Positions 8,065 to 16,042 of a DNA stretch of 61,919 nucleotides are shown one piece after another. The translations under genes and the position numbers were made by a program. Position 1 is the stretch's first letter; the number at the start of each line of letters is the position of its first letter. The stretch is taken from assembly GCA_027858965.1 (NCBI GenBank), contig JAQIBS010000118.1, forward strand, positions 1 to 61,919, in the 5' to 3' direction. Under the pieces are notes generated by a model. The model saw only the letters and a list, made by a program, of their open reading frames with translations, was not told the DNA's origin and made no database searches. The stretch is from Kiritimatiellia bacterium. GTDB taxonomy: Bacteria; Verrucomicrobiota; Kiritimatiellia; RFP12; UBA1067.

Positions 8065-9090
8065 ATGAAGAATGTTACTAAATTATGTCTTATGGCATTA
8101 GCAAGTATGGCGTTAGTTTCAGGTTGCGGTAAAAGCGATGGTAATTCTGCAATTAATTTAACTTACAGCGTGTTTTTTCCTCCGACTCATGTTCAGTGTA
8201 AGCTGGCTGACGAGTGGGCTGTTGAGATTAATAAGCGGACTTCCGGGCGGGTTAAGATTACCGTCTATCCAGGTGGTTCCTTGACAAAGGCACCTCAGTG
8301 TTATGAGGGTGTTGTTGCTGGAGTATCTGATATTGGGCAGGGCGTGTTTGCGTATAATAAAGGACGTTTTCCTTTGATTGAAGGTCTTGATCTTCCTCTT
8401 GGTTACCCCGATGGAGCAGTTGCCACACGTATTGCCAATGCAATGGTCATGCAGTTCAACCCGAAAGAGGTTCAGGATACACATATTATGTATGTTCATG
8501 CGCATGGTCCCGGAATTCTGGCTTCCAAGAAGCCGGTTAAGGCTATGGTTGACCTTAAGGGGTTGAAGGTACGTGCCACAGGGTTTTCTGCGAAAGTGGT
8601 TAGCAGTCTGGGAGGTTCTCCCATAGGCATGCCCCAGGGAGAGGCTTATGAGGCTTTGCAAAAGGGTGTTGTTGATGCCACGATGTGTCCTGTTGAGACT
8701 CTTAAGGGGTGGAAGCAGGCCGAGGTCATTAACTATGTGACTGACTCTCAGTGTATTGGTTATACAACGACTTTCTTTGTGACAATGAATAAAGAGAAGT
8801 GGAGTGCTTTACCGGCTGATATTCAGAAGATTATTGCTGATGTTAATCAGGAGTGGGTTGTCAAACATGGACAGGCCTGGCTTGAAGCGGATGTTGAGGG
8901 ACGCTCCTATGTTAAATCCCTGAATAAAGAGATATTGTCGCTCTCGAAATCAGAGCAGGCTTTGTGGATTAAGACAGTTGCTCCTCTTGTGCAGGACTAT
9001 ATTGAGCGTGCCAAGGAAAAGAATGTTCCTGGTGATGAGTTTGCTAAGGTCCTGGTTGCAGAAGTTGCAAAATCCCAGGTTTTAAAATAA
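8065..9090 (+). CDS. TRAP transporter substrate-binding lipoprotein, DctP type
   Basis: A 341-aa extracytoplasmic solute receptor of the DctP/TAXI-type TRAP class. An N-terminal lipoprotein signal ends in LVSGC (residues 17-21), predicting Cys21 as the lipid anchor. The body has DctP features such as [22 protein letters not shown] and the [10 protein letters not shown] ligand-binding segment. AGAGGAG precedes the ATG. Followed after 3 bp by the small and large membrane subunits, it completes a three-part secondary transporter that takes up organic acids or sugar acids with sodium. Confidence 0.93.
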   Translation: MKNVTKLCLMALASMALVSGCGKSDGNSAINLTYSVFFPPTHVQCKLADEWAVEINKRTSGRVKITVYPGGSLTKAPQCYEGVVAGVSDIGQGVFAYNKGRFPLIEGLDLPLGYPDGAVATRIANAMVMQFNPKEVQDTHIMYVHAHGPGILASKKPVKAMVDLKGLKVRATGFSAKVVSSLGGSPIGMPQGEAYEALQKGVVDATMCPVETLKGWKQAEVINYVTDSQCIGYTTTFFVTMNKEKWSALPADIQKIIADVNQEWVVKHGQAWLEADVEGRSYVKSLNKEILSLSKSEQALWIKTVAPLVQDYIERAKEKNVPGDEFAKVLVAEVAKSQVLK

Positions 9091-9093
9091 TTC

Positions 9094-9615
9094 ATGAGTG
9101 ATAGTCTAAGTCAAATTGAACGCCCCGCTTTAAACTGGTTTTGGAGTGGGGTTGTTATGCTTGTAAAGGGGTTGACCGCTGTTTCCTGTCTCGGGCTGGC
9201 GGCTATGGTGCTGGTTACATGTGGAGATGTTCTGCTTCGTGCTTTACACATACCCACTAAAGGTGCGTATGACCTGATCAAACTTTGCGGGGCTGTTACC
9301 GTTTCCTGTGCTGTACCTTTGACCACTGCGATGAAGGGCCATGTTGCCATTGAGTATTTTTTTCATAAACTCAGCCCTCGTGGCAGAGTGGTTGTTGATT
9401 CTCTGATGCGGAGTATTATTGTTATAGGATTTGCTTTGGCATCCTGGTCTTCTTTTGCTTACGGTCTGAGTTTTCTGAGAAATAGTGAGGTCACCAGTAC
9501 GGTTGAAATTCCCGTTTTCTGGGTGCCCATGTTGATGTCTTTTGCCTTTGTTGTGACATCTTTGGTGGTGCTTTTCCATATATTTTATCCTGGTAGGGAG
9601 TTGGTGCAGTCATGA
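9094..9615 (+). CDS. TRAP transporter small permease, DctQ type
   Basis: A 173-aa membrane protein with four predicted helices, the usual size and topology of DctQ. The motif region around ALHIPTKGAYDLIKL and TTAMKGHVAIEYFF is typical (an acidic or polar residue in helix 2, then the KGHV loop). It bridges the receptor to the DctM channel. It starts 3 bp after the receptor gene and its last codons overlap the dctM start by 4 bp (ATGA), so the two are translationally coupled. Confidence 0.92.
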   Translation: MSDSLSQIERPALNWFWSGVVMLVKGLTAVSCLGLAAMVLVTCGDVLLRALHIPTKGAYDLIKLCGAVTVSCAVPLTTAMKGHVAIEYFFHKLSPRGRVVVDSLMRSIIVIGFALASWSSFAYGLSFLRNSEVTSTVEIPVFWVPMLMSFAFVVTSLVVLFHIFYPGRELVQS

Positions 9616-10916
9616 CCCTTGTTCAAATAGGAGCTCTTGGTTGTGTTTTGATGCTTCTTTTTCTTTTCGGCAGTATGCCTGTGGCTTTCGCTATGGGGTT
9701 AATAGGTGTTTGCGGTTACGCTGTGGCTGTTTCGGGGCGGGCTGCAATGTCGGTCCTGTCAGCTGATTTGTTCGGCACTTTTTCCAGTTACAGTCTTACT
9801 GTGATCCCTCTTTTTGTCTTTATGGGACAGGTCTCTTTTCATGCTGGAATCAGTGGGAGATTGTTTGCGGCTGCGAACTGCTGGCTCGCATCCCTGCGTG
9901 GTGGGCTGGCAATGGCTACAGTCGGGGCCTGTGCGGCTTTTGGTGCTATCTGCGGCTCAGGTCCTGCCACGGCAGCCACAATGGCAGCGGTGGCATTGCC
10001 GGAGATGAAAAAATATAAATATGATGATGCTCTGGCTAGTGGTACGGTTGCGGCTGGTGGTGGTTTGGGCATGCTTATTCCGCCCAGTGTTGTTTTTATT
10101 GTTTATGGAGTGTTGACGGAGCAGTCGATTGGAAAGCTCTTTATGGCTGGAGTCCTGCCGGGAGTTCTTGTGGCGGTCGCATTTTGTCTGGTGATTGCCG
10201 TGCAGTGCGCTATTAACCCCGGGATTGCCCCTAAGGCTGTATCTGTTCCGTTAAAGGAAAAGTTTAAGGCACTGCTGGGTGTAATTGAAACCGTCATGCT
10301 GTTCATATTTGTTATGGGGGGAATCTTTGCCGGTTGGTTTACGCCTACTGAGGGGGCTGCAGTTGGTGCGGCCGGCTCTGTGATTATTGCGGTTTGTGGC
10401 GGGAACTGCTCATGGAAAATGCTCTATCAGGCGGCACAGGAGACAATTCGAACCTCCTGTATGGTCCTTGTGATTGTGGCAGGCGCTACTATGTTTGGCC
10501 ACTTTCTGGCAATTACTAATATACCTACAAGCTTTGCAGCCTGGCTTGCAGCACTGCCAGTGGCTCCCTGGATTGTGATTATCATGATTATGTTTTTTTA
10601 TCTGCTGGCCGGTTGTTTTGTGGATGCTTTGGCTTTGATTCTGCTGACTATCCCGATATTTTATCCTGTTGTCACTCAACAGCTCGGATATGATCCGATC
10701 TGGTTTGGTGTTATTATAGTAATTGTGACACAGATGGGGGTGATCACGCCGCCGGTTGGAGTGAATGCCTATGTTGTTAGCGGGATCGACCGAAGTATAT
10801 CGCTACAAACCGTTTTTAGAGGGTGTATTCCGTTTCTGTTCGCATTAGTTGGCGTGTTTGCGCTGTTGATGATTTTTCCTGAAATAGCACTCTGGTTGCC
10901 GAATCTGATGAAGTGA
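9612..10916 (+). CDS. TRAP transporter large permease, DctM type
   Basis: A 434-aa protein with about 12 hydrophobic segments, the transport channel of the TRAP system. DctM signatures include GAICGSGPATAATMAAVALPEMKK-like sequence in the first half, GGGLGMLIPPS, and TPTEGAAVGAAGS and ITPPVGVNAYV in the second half; these correspond to the duplicated hairpin regions that bind sodium. A 4-bp overlap couples it to dctQ. A 230-bp dispersed repeat begins 2 bp after its stop codon. Confidence 0.94.
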   Translation: MTLVQIGALGCVLMLLFLFGSMPVAFAMGLIGVCGYAVAVSGRAAMSVLSADLFGTFSSYSLTVIPLFVFMGQVSFHAGISGRLFAAANCWLASLRGGLAMATVGACAAFGAICGSGPATAATMAAVALPEMKKYKYDDALASGTVAAGGGLGMLIPPSVVFIVYGVLTEQSIGKLFMAGVLPGVLVAVAFCLVIAVQCAINPGIAPKAVSVPLKEKFKALLGVIETVMLFIFVMGGIFAGWFTPTEGAAVGAAGSVIIAVCGGNCSWKMLYQAAQETIRTSCMVLVIVAGATMFGHFLAITNIPTSFAAWLAALPVAPWIVIIMIMFFYLLAGCFVDALALILLTIPIFYPVVTQQLGYDPIWFGVIIVIVTQMGVITPPVGVNAYVVSGIDRSISLQTVFRGCIPFLFALVGVFALLMIFPEIALWLPNLMK

Positions 10917-10918
10917 TT

Positions 10919-11147
10919 GCGGAGTGAAGAGAGGCTTTAGACTTTAGGTTGTTAGGCTTTAGGGAAAATAGAAGTGGATAGATGCGTAACCCTGTGCTAA
11001 AAATTTAGTCATTCCTCGTTCGCGAGGCGGACAGACTGTACGTAATATGGTAAACTTATGGGTATTTAGTGCATAATTTCGCAGAAAGCCCAAAGCCCAA
11101 AGCCCAAAGCCCAAAGCCTTAACAGACAACTTGTTGGAAAGAATAAT
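10919..11147 (+). repeat. Dispersed ~230-bp element, copy A
   Basis: This segment is homologous by eye to the reverse complement of 57549-57778 over its whole length, with scattered mismatches and small gaps. The left arm is built of GGCTTTA/GACTTTA units. The right arm reads as GGCTTTG heptamers on the minus strand (11088-11119). The core contains the hairpin CCTCG-TTCG-CGAGG (11014-11027) and a well conserved block around CTGTACGTAA and ATAATTTCGCAGAAA. It starts right behind the dctM stop codon. Confidence 0.85.
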
Positions 11148-11195
11148 CTATGGTTTTTTCTAGTCGAATAATCGGCTGACAACTGGAGGTGTGAT

Positions 11196-11672
11196 ATGAG
11201 TGATATCGATTTAAGTGGAGTTAATTACCAGAAGATTCTGTTTTGCACCGATTTTTCGGAAAATGCCCATATTGCTTTTAAACAGGCGGTTAAAGCAACT
11301 TCATCTCAGGGTTCTGAGATCTGTCTGTTGCATGTCATACCGGAACCGGACGCGCAATTTTGGAAAGGCTATATCTATGAAGTGGGCGATATGGATTCTA
11401 AGGCTCATAATGATATAGATAAGGCTATTCTGGAACAGTATCAACCATTGGTTCCAGAGGGTGTTAGTTTTAGAGTTGAAGTAAAAATCGGTGAGGTTGC
11501 CCGTTCTATTCTTAATTGTATTGGTGAATATGGTGCGGATTTGGTTGTGATCGGTCGACAGGGACATGGGGCTATAACGAGCTGGCTACTTGGGAACGTG
11601 ACGGAGAAGGTGGTGCGTAAGGCTGTATGTCCTGTCTTGGTGGTGCCGATGAAAATTGAAAAAAGTGAATAA
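11196..11672 (+). CDS. Universal stress protein, UspA family
   Basis: A 158-aa cytoplasmic protein with the single Usp fold. It has ILFCTDFSENAHIAF at the N terminus and the ATP-binding signature G-2x-G-9x-G in VIGRQGHGAITSWLLGNV, followed by VTEKVVRKAVCPVLVVP. It should bind ATP and act in stress survival; the precise partner is unknown. GGAGGTG precedes the ATG. A weak GGGG/CCCC hairpin lies between it and the following small gene. Confidence 0.93.
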   Translation: MSDIDLSGVNYQKILFCTDFSENAHIAFKQAVKATSSQGSEICLLHVIPEPDAQFWKGYIYEVGDMDSKAHNDIDKAILEQYQPLVPEGVSFRVEVKIGEVARSILNCIGEYGADLVVIGRQGHGAITSWLLGNVTEKVVRKAVCPVLVVPMKIEKSE

Positions 11673-11714
11673 TTGGGGTACTCAAACCCCGATGTTTTTG
11701 GTAAAATTTAAGCT

Positions 11715-11933
11715 ATGAAACTTAAGAAATCATCTGTTGATCAAACTGTTGAAGAGGATCAGGAAGGCACTTTCATCTCTGAACGCTTTCGTAATCCTGC
11801 CGACGAAGTAAATTCTCATACCGGTAGTGGTAACGATACATTGTTCGGTATTATTGCAATCCTGGCCACGGTTGCCATGATTGTTGTTACCGTGGTTCTG
11901 TATTTTAACTGGGATGCGATTAAGGCTGTATAG
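11715..11933 (+). CDS. Small single-pass membrane protein, unknown
   Basis: A 72-aa protein with a hydrophilic N-terminal half (about 1-45) and one hydrophobic segment (LFGIIAILATVAMIVVTVVLY) ending in NWDAIKAV. I do not recognise the family. It lies 42 bp behind the universal stress gene and 90 bp before the rhomboid gene. There is no clear ribosome-binding site, which lowers confidence. A member of the CTAAnGCAG repeat family starts 2 bp after its stop codon. Confidence 0.55.
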   Translation: MKLKKSSVDQTVEEDQEGTFISERFRNPADEVNSHTGSGNDTLFGIIAILATVAMIVVTVVLYFNWDAIKAV

Positions 11934-11934
11934 T

Positions 11935-11995
11935 CTAACGCAGCAGAATTGCAACCAATAAATTATACAACGCGAAGCGTTGTTGACTAAAGCTG
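11935..11995. repeat. CTAAnGCAG palindrome-family copy
   Basis: CTAACGCAGCAGAATTGC at the left, then the hairpin CAACGC-GAA-GCGTTG (11968-11982), then GTTGACTAAAGC. The hairpin stem is the same as in the copy at 15797-15811, where the loop is TAC. The two copies are in opposite orientation for the hairpin part. It fills most of the gap between the small membrane protein and the rhomboid gene. Confidence 0.7.
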
Positions 11996-12023
11996 TGGTG
12001 TTTAAAACAAAACCAGACAATTA

Positions 12024-12839
12024 ATGACAATGGTGAGGCATATCACAAAGCTTAGTTTGGTTATGAAAGAAAGCAGCTTTAGTTTGATCATTACTCTTCG
12101 CAGATGGCTTTGGCGCCTGCGTGGTATGTTATTATTTTCTGCCGCAACAATTCGCGTTATCGCGGTCTGTTTGTGTGTATACCTGGTTATGTTGACTGCC
12201 TCTCAGGTCCATTTCGGCTACACGGGTGTTTCTTACGGATATATCTTAAAGAACTGCTTTGCCCTCAACTGGCCTTTACTTAGCCATGGTTTTTTGTGGC
12301 AGCTTATCTCTTACATGTTTTTGCATGACTCCTGGATGCATCTTCTCTGTAATATGTGGGGATGTTTCATTATTGGATCTGTTCTGGAGCATGAACATGG
12401 CACCCGGTTTTTTCTGAAAGTTTATTTTATTGGTGGCATTTTATCTGGAATTGGCTGGCTTGCATATACGGCTATTATGCCGCAGCTCTCTTTTTTGATT
12501 CCTTTGACCGGCTGGATTCCTAAAGATCTTGGCGTATGGTTGCATGCGGGTGCGGGGCTTCGAGGTTCAATTCAAAGTTCTATGTGTCTGGGTGCCTCGG
12601 GTGGTGTGTGTGCCTTGATTGGATGTTTCTTTGCCATGTATCCGACGCGCGAATTGTACGTGCTACTGTTTTTTGTGTTGCCTCTTCGTCTGAAATCGCA
12701 CACTCTCTTGTGGGTGTTGCTTGCGTTGACTTTTTTCGATATGATCTTTATCCAGTCACCAGTTGCTCATGCCGCTCATCTGAGTGGTGGTCTCTTTGGG
12801 TATATCTATGGTTTACGGAGAGTGCGTGCCGGTAAGTAA
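12024..12839 (+). CDS. Rhomboid-family intramembrane serine protease
   Basis: A 271-aa membrane protein with six or more hydrophobic helices. The catalytic serine is in the GASG motif (190-193, Ser192) and the catalytic histidine in HAAHLSGG (His252); the HxxxN motif of helix 2 is at 106-110. Both catalytic residues are present, so the enzyme should be active, cutting membrane-anchored proteins inside the bilayer. A long Ser/Arg-rich N-terminal extension precedes helix 1. The start is uncertain: ATG at 12024, 12030 and 12063 are all in frame without a strong ribosome-binding site. Confidence 0.9.
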   Translation: MTMVRHITKLSLVMKESSFSLIITLRRWLWRLRGMLLFSAATIRVIAVCLCVYLVMLTASQVHFGYTGVSYGYILKNCFALNWPLLSHGFLWQLISYMFLHDSWMHLLCNMWGCFIIGSVLEHEHGTRFFLKVYFIGGILSGIGWLAYTAIMPQLSFLIPLTGWIPKDLGVWLHAGAGLRGSIQSSMCLGASGGVCALIGCFFAMYPTRELYVLLFFVLPLRLKSHTLLWVLLALTFFDMIFIQSPVAHAAHLSGGLFGYIYGLRRVRAGK

Positions 12840-12855
12840 TGTTTGAGGTTAATTT

Positions 12856-13722
12856 ATGAAATTAGATGATATTATGTTAAATGAATCTGCGGTTGCTGTT
12901 GTGGAGTCTTCTTTGCGCGAAGATATAGGCAGCGGGGATGTGACCACGTTGTCGCTGGTCAATCCGGAGATTATGGCCACCGGTGAAATACTGGCACGTG
13001 AAGCGTGTGTCGTGGCTGGTGTTAATGTGGCCTGCAAGGTTCTTGAACTGGTTGATCCTGACTTGAAAGCAAAGGTAGTTGTGGCGGATGGCGAACGTGT
13101 TGCTTCCGGTGAAATCATTATATCTATTTCCGGCTCAGCTGCTTCCATTTTGACTGCAGAGCGAACAGCCTTGAATTTTATGCAGAGAATGTGCGGAATT
13201 GCGACTTTAACCCGTCAGTTTGTGGATGCGGTGCATCCTCTTAATACAGTAATTCTGGATACACGTAAAACAACTCCGACATTAAGGGCCTTTGAAAAAT
13301 ACTCAGTTCTATGCGGTGGAGGAACAAATCATCGCTTTGGTTTGTATGACCGTGTTCTGGTAAAGGATAATCATCGTAAACTTTGGGAGGGGGGCGATCC
13401 GGATCGATTGGATCTTGCGGTCGAGGCAGCTCGCAAAGCATTTCCTGAAGTCATGGTTGAAATGGAAGTTGAGAGTGTCGAAGAGTGCAAAAGTGCTTTA
13501 AGAGCGGCGCCTGAGTGGATTATGCTGGATAATATGAGCTGTGAAATGATGCGTGAGTGTGTTGATCTCTGTCGCGGTATCACTCAGACAGAGGCATCCG
13601 GTGGCATTACTCTGGATAAAGCGCGTGAAGTGGCTGAAACCGGTGTGGATGCCATTTCGCTGGGGTGTCTGACTCACTCGGCTCGGGCCGTTGATTTGTC
13701 GCTTGAATGGAGCGTTGTTTAG
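12856..13722 (+). CDS. nadC: Nicotinate-nucleotide pyrophosphorylase (carboxylating)
   Basis: A 288-aa quinolinate phosphoribosyltransferase, which makes nicotinate mononucleotide from quinolinate and PRPP in NAD synthesis. Family hallmarks: REDIGSGDVTT near the N terminus, TAERTALNFMQRMCGIAT, the catalytic DTRKTTP block with LRAFEKYSVLCGGGTNHR, and the C-terminal EASGGI stretch that closes the phosphate site. The length is standard. It lies directly upstream of coaX, so two cofactor genes sit together. GAGG precedes the ATG. Confidence 0.97.
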   Translation: MKLDDIMLNESAVAVVESSLREDIGSGDVTTLSLVNPEIMATGEILAREACVVAGVNVACKVLELVDPDLKAKVVVADGERVASGEIIISISGSAASILTAERTALNFMQRMCGIATLTRQFVDAVHPLNTVILDTRKTTPTLRAFEKYSVLCGGGTNHRFGLYDRVLVKDNHRKLWEGGDPDRLDLAVEAARKAFPEVMVEMEVESVEECKSALRAAPEWIMLDNMSCEMMRECVDLCRGITQTEASGGITLDKAREVAETGVDAISLGCLTHSARAVDLSLEWSVV

Positions 13723-13723
13723 C

Positions 13724-14497
13724 GTGCGTGTTATAGTCATAGATGTAGGAAATACCTCAACCGGTATTGGCCTTTATATAGATGGCAAGGTGCATGAAGC
13801 GGCTCATATTAAAGGGGGCATCCGGATGAGTCCGGTTCTCTGTGCGGAGGCTTTACGCAAGCTTGCATCTGGAGGCGTTGAAGGTGCCGTTATCGGATCC
13901 GTGGTTCCCCTTGTAAATGAGCGTTGGAAGAATTTTGTCAGACGTGAACTGGGAATGGATTTACTCGTTGTGAATGCCTCTCTCCCCATGAATATAACGG
14001 TCGATTATTGTGAACCTGAAAAAATCGGTGCGGATCGTTTGGCGGATGCCTGCGGCGGTGTTAAACGCTACGGCGCTCCGCTAGTGGTGGCTGATTTTGG
14101 AACGGCCCTGACATTTGATGTTATTATGCCCGATAAATCTTATATCGGGGGCGTAATAACTCCGGGGCTGCCTTTGATGACCGATTATCTATGCGAGCGC
14201 ACGGCGCTCCTGCCTCATGTTGAACTTAAAGGTGAGTGTCCGCAGGTGGGAAGAAGTACCGAGGAGGCAATGCGGATTGGTGCTGAGGTCGGTTATCGTG
14301 GAATAGTGCGCGAAATTGTGAATTATCTGCGGAAGTCAATGCAGGTAGATTTCAAGCTGGTTGCCACAGGGGGCTATGCTGCATGGGCCTTGCGAGGGAT
14401 GGATATGGAATTTGTCATCGATGAAGAACTGACTCTTTTTGGCCTTGGATGCATCTTTGAAAGAGTGAAGAGAGAAGAGAAAAGAGAGAAGTTCTAA
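13724..14497 (+). CDS. coaX: Type III pantothenate kinase
   Basis: A 257-aa ASKHA-fold kinase catalysing the first step of coenzyme A synthesis. Phosphate motif 1 DVGNTST is at 7-13, the pantothenate motif GADR at 102-105, DFGTALTFD with catalytic Asp at 124-132, and GGVITPGL at 142-149. The GTG at 13724 is chosen because it puts DVGNT at the usual distance from the N terminus; it begins 1 bp after the nadC stop, so translation is likely coupled. The C-terminal tail is unusually Lys/Arg/Glu-rich (VKREEKREKF) and runs into the intergenic repeat. Confidence 0.95.
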   Translation: MRVIVIDVGNTSTGIGLYIDGKVHEAAHIKGGIRMSPVLCAEALRKLASGGVEGAVIGSVVPLVNERWKNFVRRELGMDLLVVNASLPMNITVDYCEPEKIGADRLADACGGVKRYGAPLVVADFGTALTFDVIMPDKSYIGGVITPGLPLMTDYLCERTALLPHVELKGECPQVGRSTEEAMRIGAEVGYRGIVREIVNYLRKSMQVDFKLVATGGYAAWALRGMDMEFVIDEELTLFGLGCIFERVKREEKREKF

Positions 14498-14700
14498 AGT
14501 GCGCGAGTTCTAAAGTGCGTGAGTGATTTTGTGAGACGTGGAATGTAGGATGTAGGACGTGGAAAGTGTTAAAGTTCGGAAGTGCGCGAGTGAGGGAAAT
14601 AAATGTAGCGGCGTTTCTATGAAACGCACGGAGCGAAGCGGCTCTCCAACTCTCGCACTTCAGCACTTTAGAACTTTAGAACTTCTCCTCTTTTTAACTT
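14498..14700. repeat. Hairpin core flanked by inverted simple repeats
   Basis: The left arm starts with two 16-mers of the type AGTTCTAAAGTGCGYG and continues with GTAGGAYGTGG-like units. The right arm carries the inverse, CACTTTAGAACTTTAGAACT. Between them sits a core with the hairpin GCGTTTC-TAT-GAAACGC (14611-14627) followed by a GAGC/GCTC stem (14631-14644). The element begins immediately behind the coaX stop. No gene is seen. Confidence 0.75.
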
Positions 14701-14721
14701 TTAACCAACAAGGAACTTGTA

Positions 14722-15627
14722 ATGAATTTGTCTTTAGTAGTTTTGGCGGCTGGCATGGGCAGTCGCTATGGTGGATTGAAACAATGTGATCCGGTTGGTC
14801 CTTCGGGAGAAACCATTATGGACTATTCGGTTTATGATGCGGTCAGGGCTGGTTTTAAACGGGTGATTTTTGTTATAAGACGTGATTTTGAGGATGCGTT
14901 TAAATCAGCGGTTGGTTTCAAATATGAAGGTATAGTGAAGGTTGATTATGCTTTTCAATCACTTGATGATCTTCCAGCGGGATATTCGGTGCCTGCTGGA
15001 CGCGAAAAACCCTGGGGGACCGCGCATGCGTTGCATTCAGTCCGGGATATGATCAATGGTCCTTTTGCAGTAATCAATGCAGATGACTTTTACGGGAAGG
15101 ACTCGTTTCAACAGCTGGCTGATTTCTTGAAATCCACTGATGTTGAAGCTGTTAAATTTGCTTTGGTTGGCTTCCGATTGGATCATACTCTTTCGGAGAA
15201 TGGCAGTGTTGCCCGGGGCGTTTGTACGGTAGATGATTCGGGACGATTAAGTACAGTCACTGAGATGACAAAGATTGTGCGAACTGAAAGCGGTGCCGAG
15301 GATCAATCGGATCCAGTCTCACCTGTCAGTTATACCGGCGCCGAGAGAGTTTCTATGAATCTTTGGGGGTTCACCCCTGCCTTTATGGATGAATTGATAT
15401 CTGTGTTTCCGGCGTTCCTTGATGAAAGCATGCATAATCTTAAATCAGAGTGGTATATCCCCTTTGTTGTTGATGCAATGGTGAAGGAAAACCGCGCGGA
15501 GGTGGTTGTTCTGCCTACTGAGAGCTCCTGGTTCGGGGTGACTTATCGTGAAGACCGTCCGCAGGTTGTTGATGCTATAAATGATTTGGTTGAGCAGGGG
15601 GGCTACCCCGCTGAACTGTGGAAGTAG
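14722..15627 (+). CDS. Sugar-1-phosphate nucleotidyltransferase-like protein
   Basis: A 301-aa protein of the NTP_transferase family (GT-A-like Rossmann fold). The nucleotide-binding loop LAAGMGSRYGGLKQ is at about 8-21, followed by PVGPSGETIMDYSVYDA, and INADDFYGKDS supplies the metal-binding Asp pair. It should transfer a nucleotidyl group to a sugar phosphate or a similar alcohol phosphate. I cannot tell the sugar or the nucleotide, and it stands apart from the polysaccharide locus. The start follows AAGGAAC. Its TAG stop codon is the first TAG of the nonamer array at 15625. Confidence 0.85.
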   Translation: MNLSLVVLAAGMGSRYGGLKQCDPVGPSGETIMDYSVYDAVRAGFKRVIFVIRRDFEDAFKSAVGFKYEGIVKVDYAFQSLDDLPAGYSVPAGREKPWGTAHALHSVRDMINGPFAVINADDFYGKDSFQQLADFLKSTDVEAVKFALVGFRLDHTLSENGSVARGVCTVDDSGRLSTVTEMTKIVRTESGAEDQSDPVSPVSYTGAERVSMNLWGFTPAFMDELISVFPAFLDESMHNLKSEWYIPFVVDAMVKENRAEVVVLPTESSWFGVTYREDRPQVVDAINDLVEQGGYPAELWK

Positions 15628-15678
15628 GACAGGTAGGAGTTGTAGGACACATAGGACGAGTAGGACATGTAGGACGTG
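15625..15678. repeat. Nonamer tandem array, 6 units
   Basis: Six 9-bp units of the form TAGGACnnn (one TAGGAG) run in exact register from 15625. The first TAG is the stop codon of the nucleotidyltransferase gene. Confidence 0.9.
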
Positions 15679-15697
15679 GTGAATTGCAACTAATGAA

Positions 15698-15811
15698 CTA
15701 ATGCAGCGGAGCCGCAACCAAACTTAACCCTTGTGATATGCAAATCTTTTCTCATTCATTGATCAGTTGTGTTATATGCATCACTGCATTAGTCAACAAC
15801 GCTACGCGTTG
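15698..15811. repeat. CTAATGCAG palindrome-family element with inverted ends
   Basis: CTAATGCAG (15698-15706) is repeated inverted as CTGCATTAG (15784-15792), giving 9-bp perfect terminal inverted repeats about 95 bp apart. The left end continues CGGAGCCGCAACC, as at 2833. The right end runs into the hairpin CAACGC-TAC-GCGTTG (15797-15811). The interior is A/T-rich with no coding capacity. It looks like a miniature mobile element, without visible target-site duplication. Confidence 0.7.
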
Positions 15812-15920
15812 CATAGAATAAAAAATTGCATCGTAATGAGCTAATATGTCATGTAGTCATATCAGAGGAGGAAACCATTTCAACCTTTTTAACAATTTTA
15901 ACCACTTTAACTATCGCAAA

Positions 15921-15991
15921 TTTCTTGTTTTCTTGACGGCCATAGCCGGAGGCGACGGCTGTTTGTGACAGAAGTTGAGCGAATAGCTACT
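15921..15991. repeat. Dispersed repeat interrupted by a GC-rich palindrome
   Basis: TTTCTTGTTTT at the left and GTGACAGAAGTTGAGCGAATAGCTACT at the right match the repeat at 50123-50163, where the two parts are contiguous apart from two bases. Here about 28 bp rich in GGC/GCC (GGCCATAGCC, GGCGACGGC) lie between them. This reads as one repeat inserted into another. A TTAGGA tandem follows near 16010. Confidence 0.6.
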
Positions 15992-16042
15992 AATGCACTA
16001 ACAATTACGATTAGGATTAGGATTAATCGGAGGATGTGAGAT

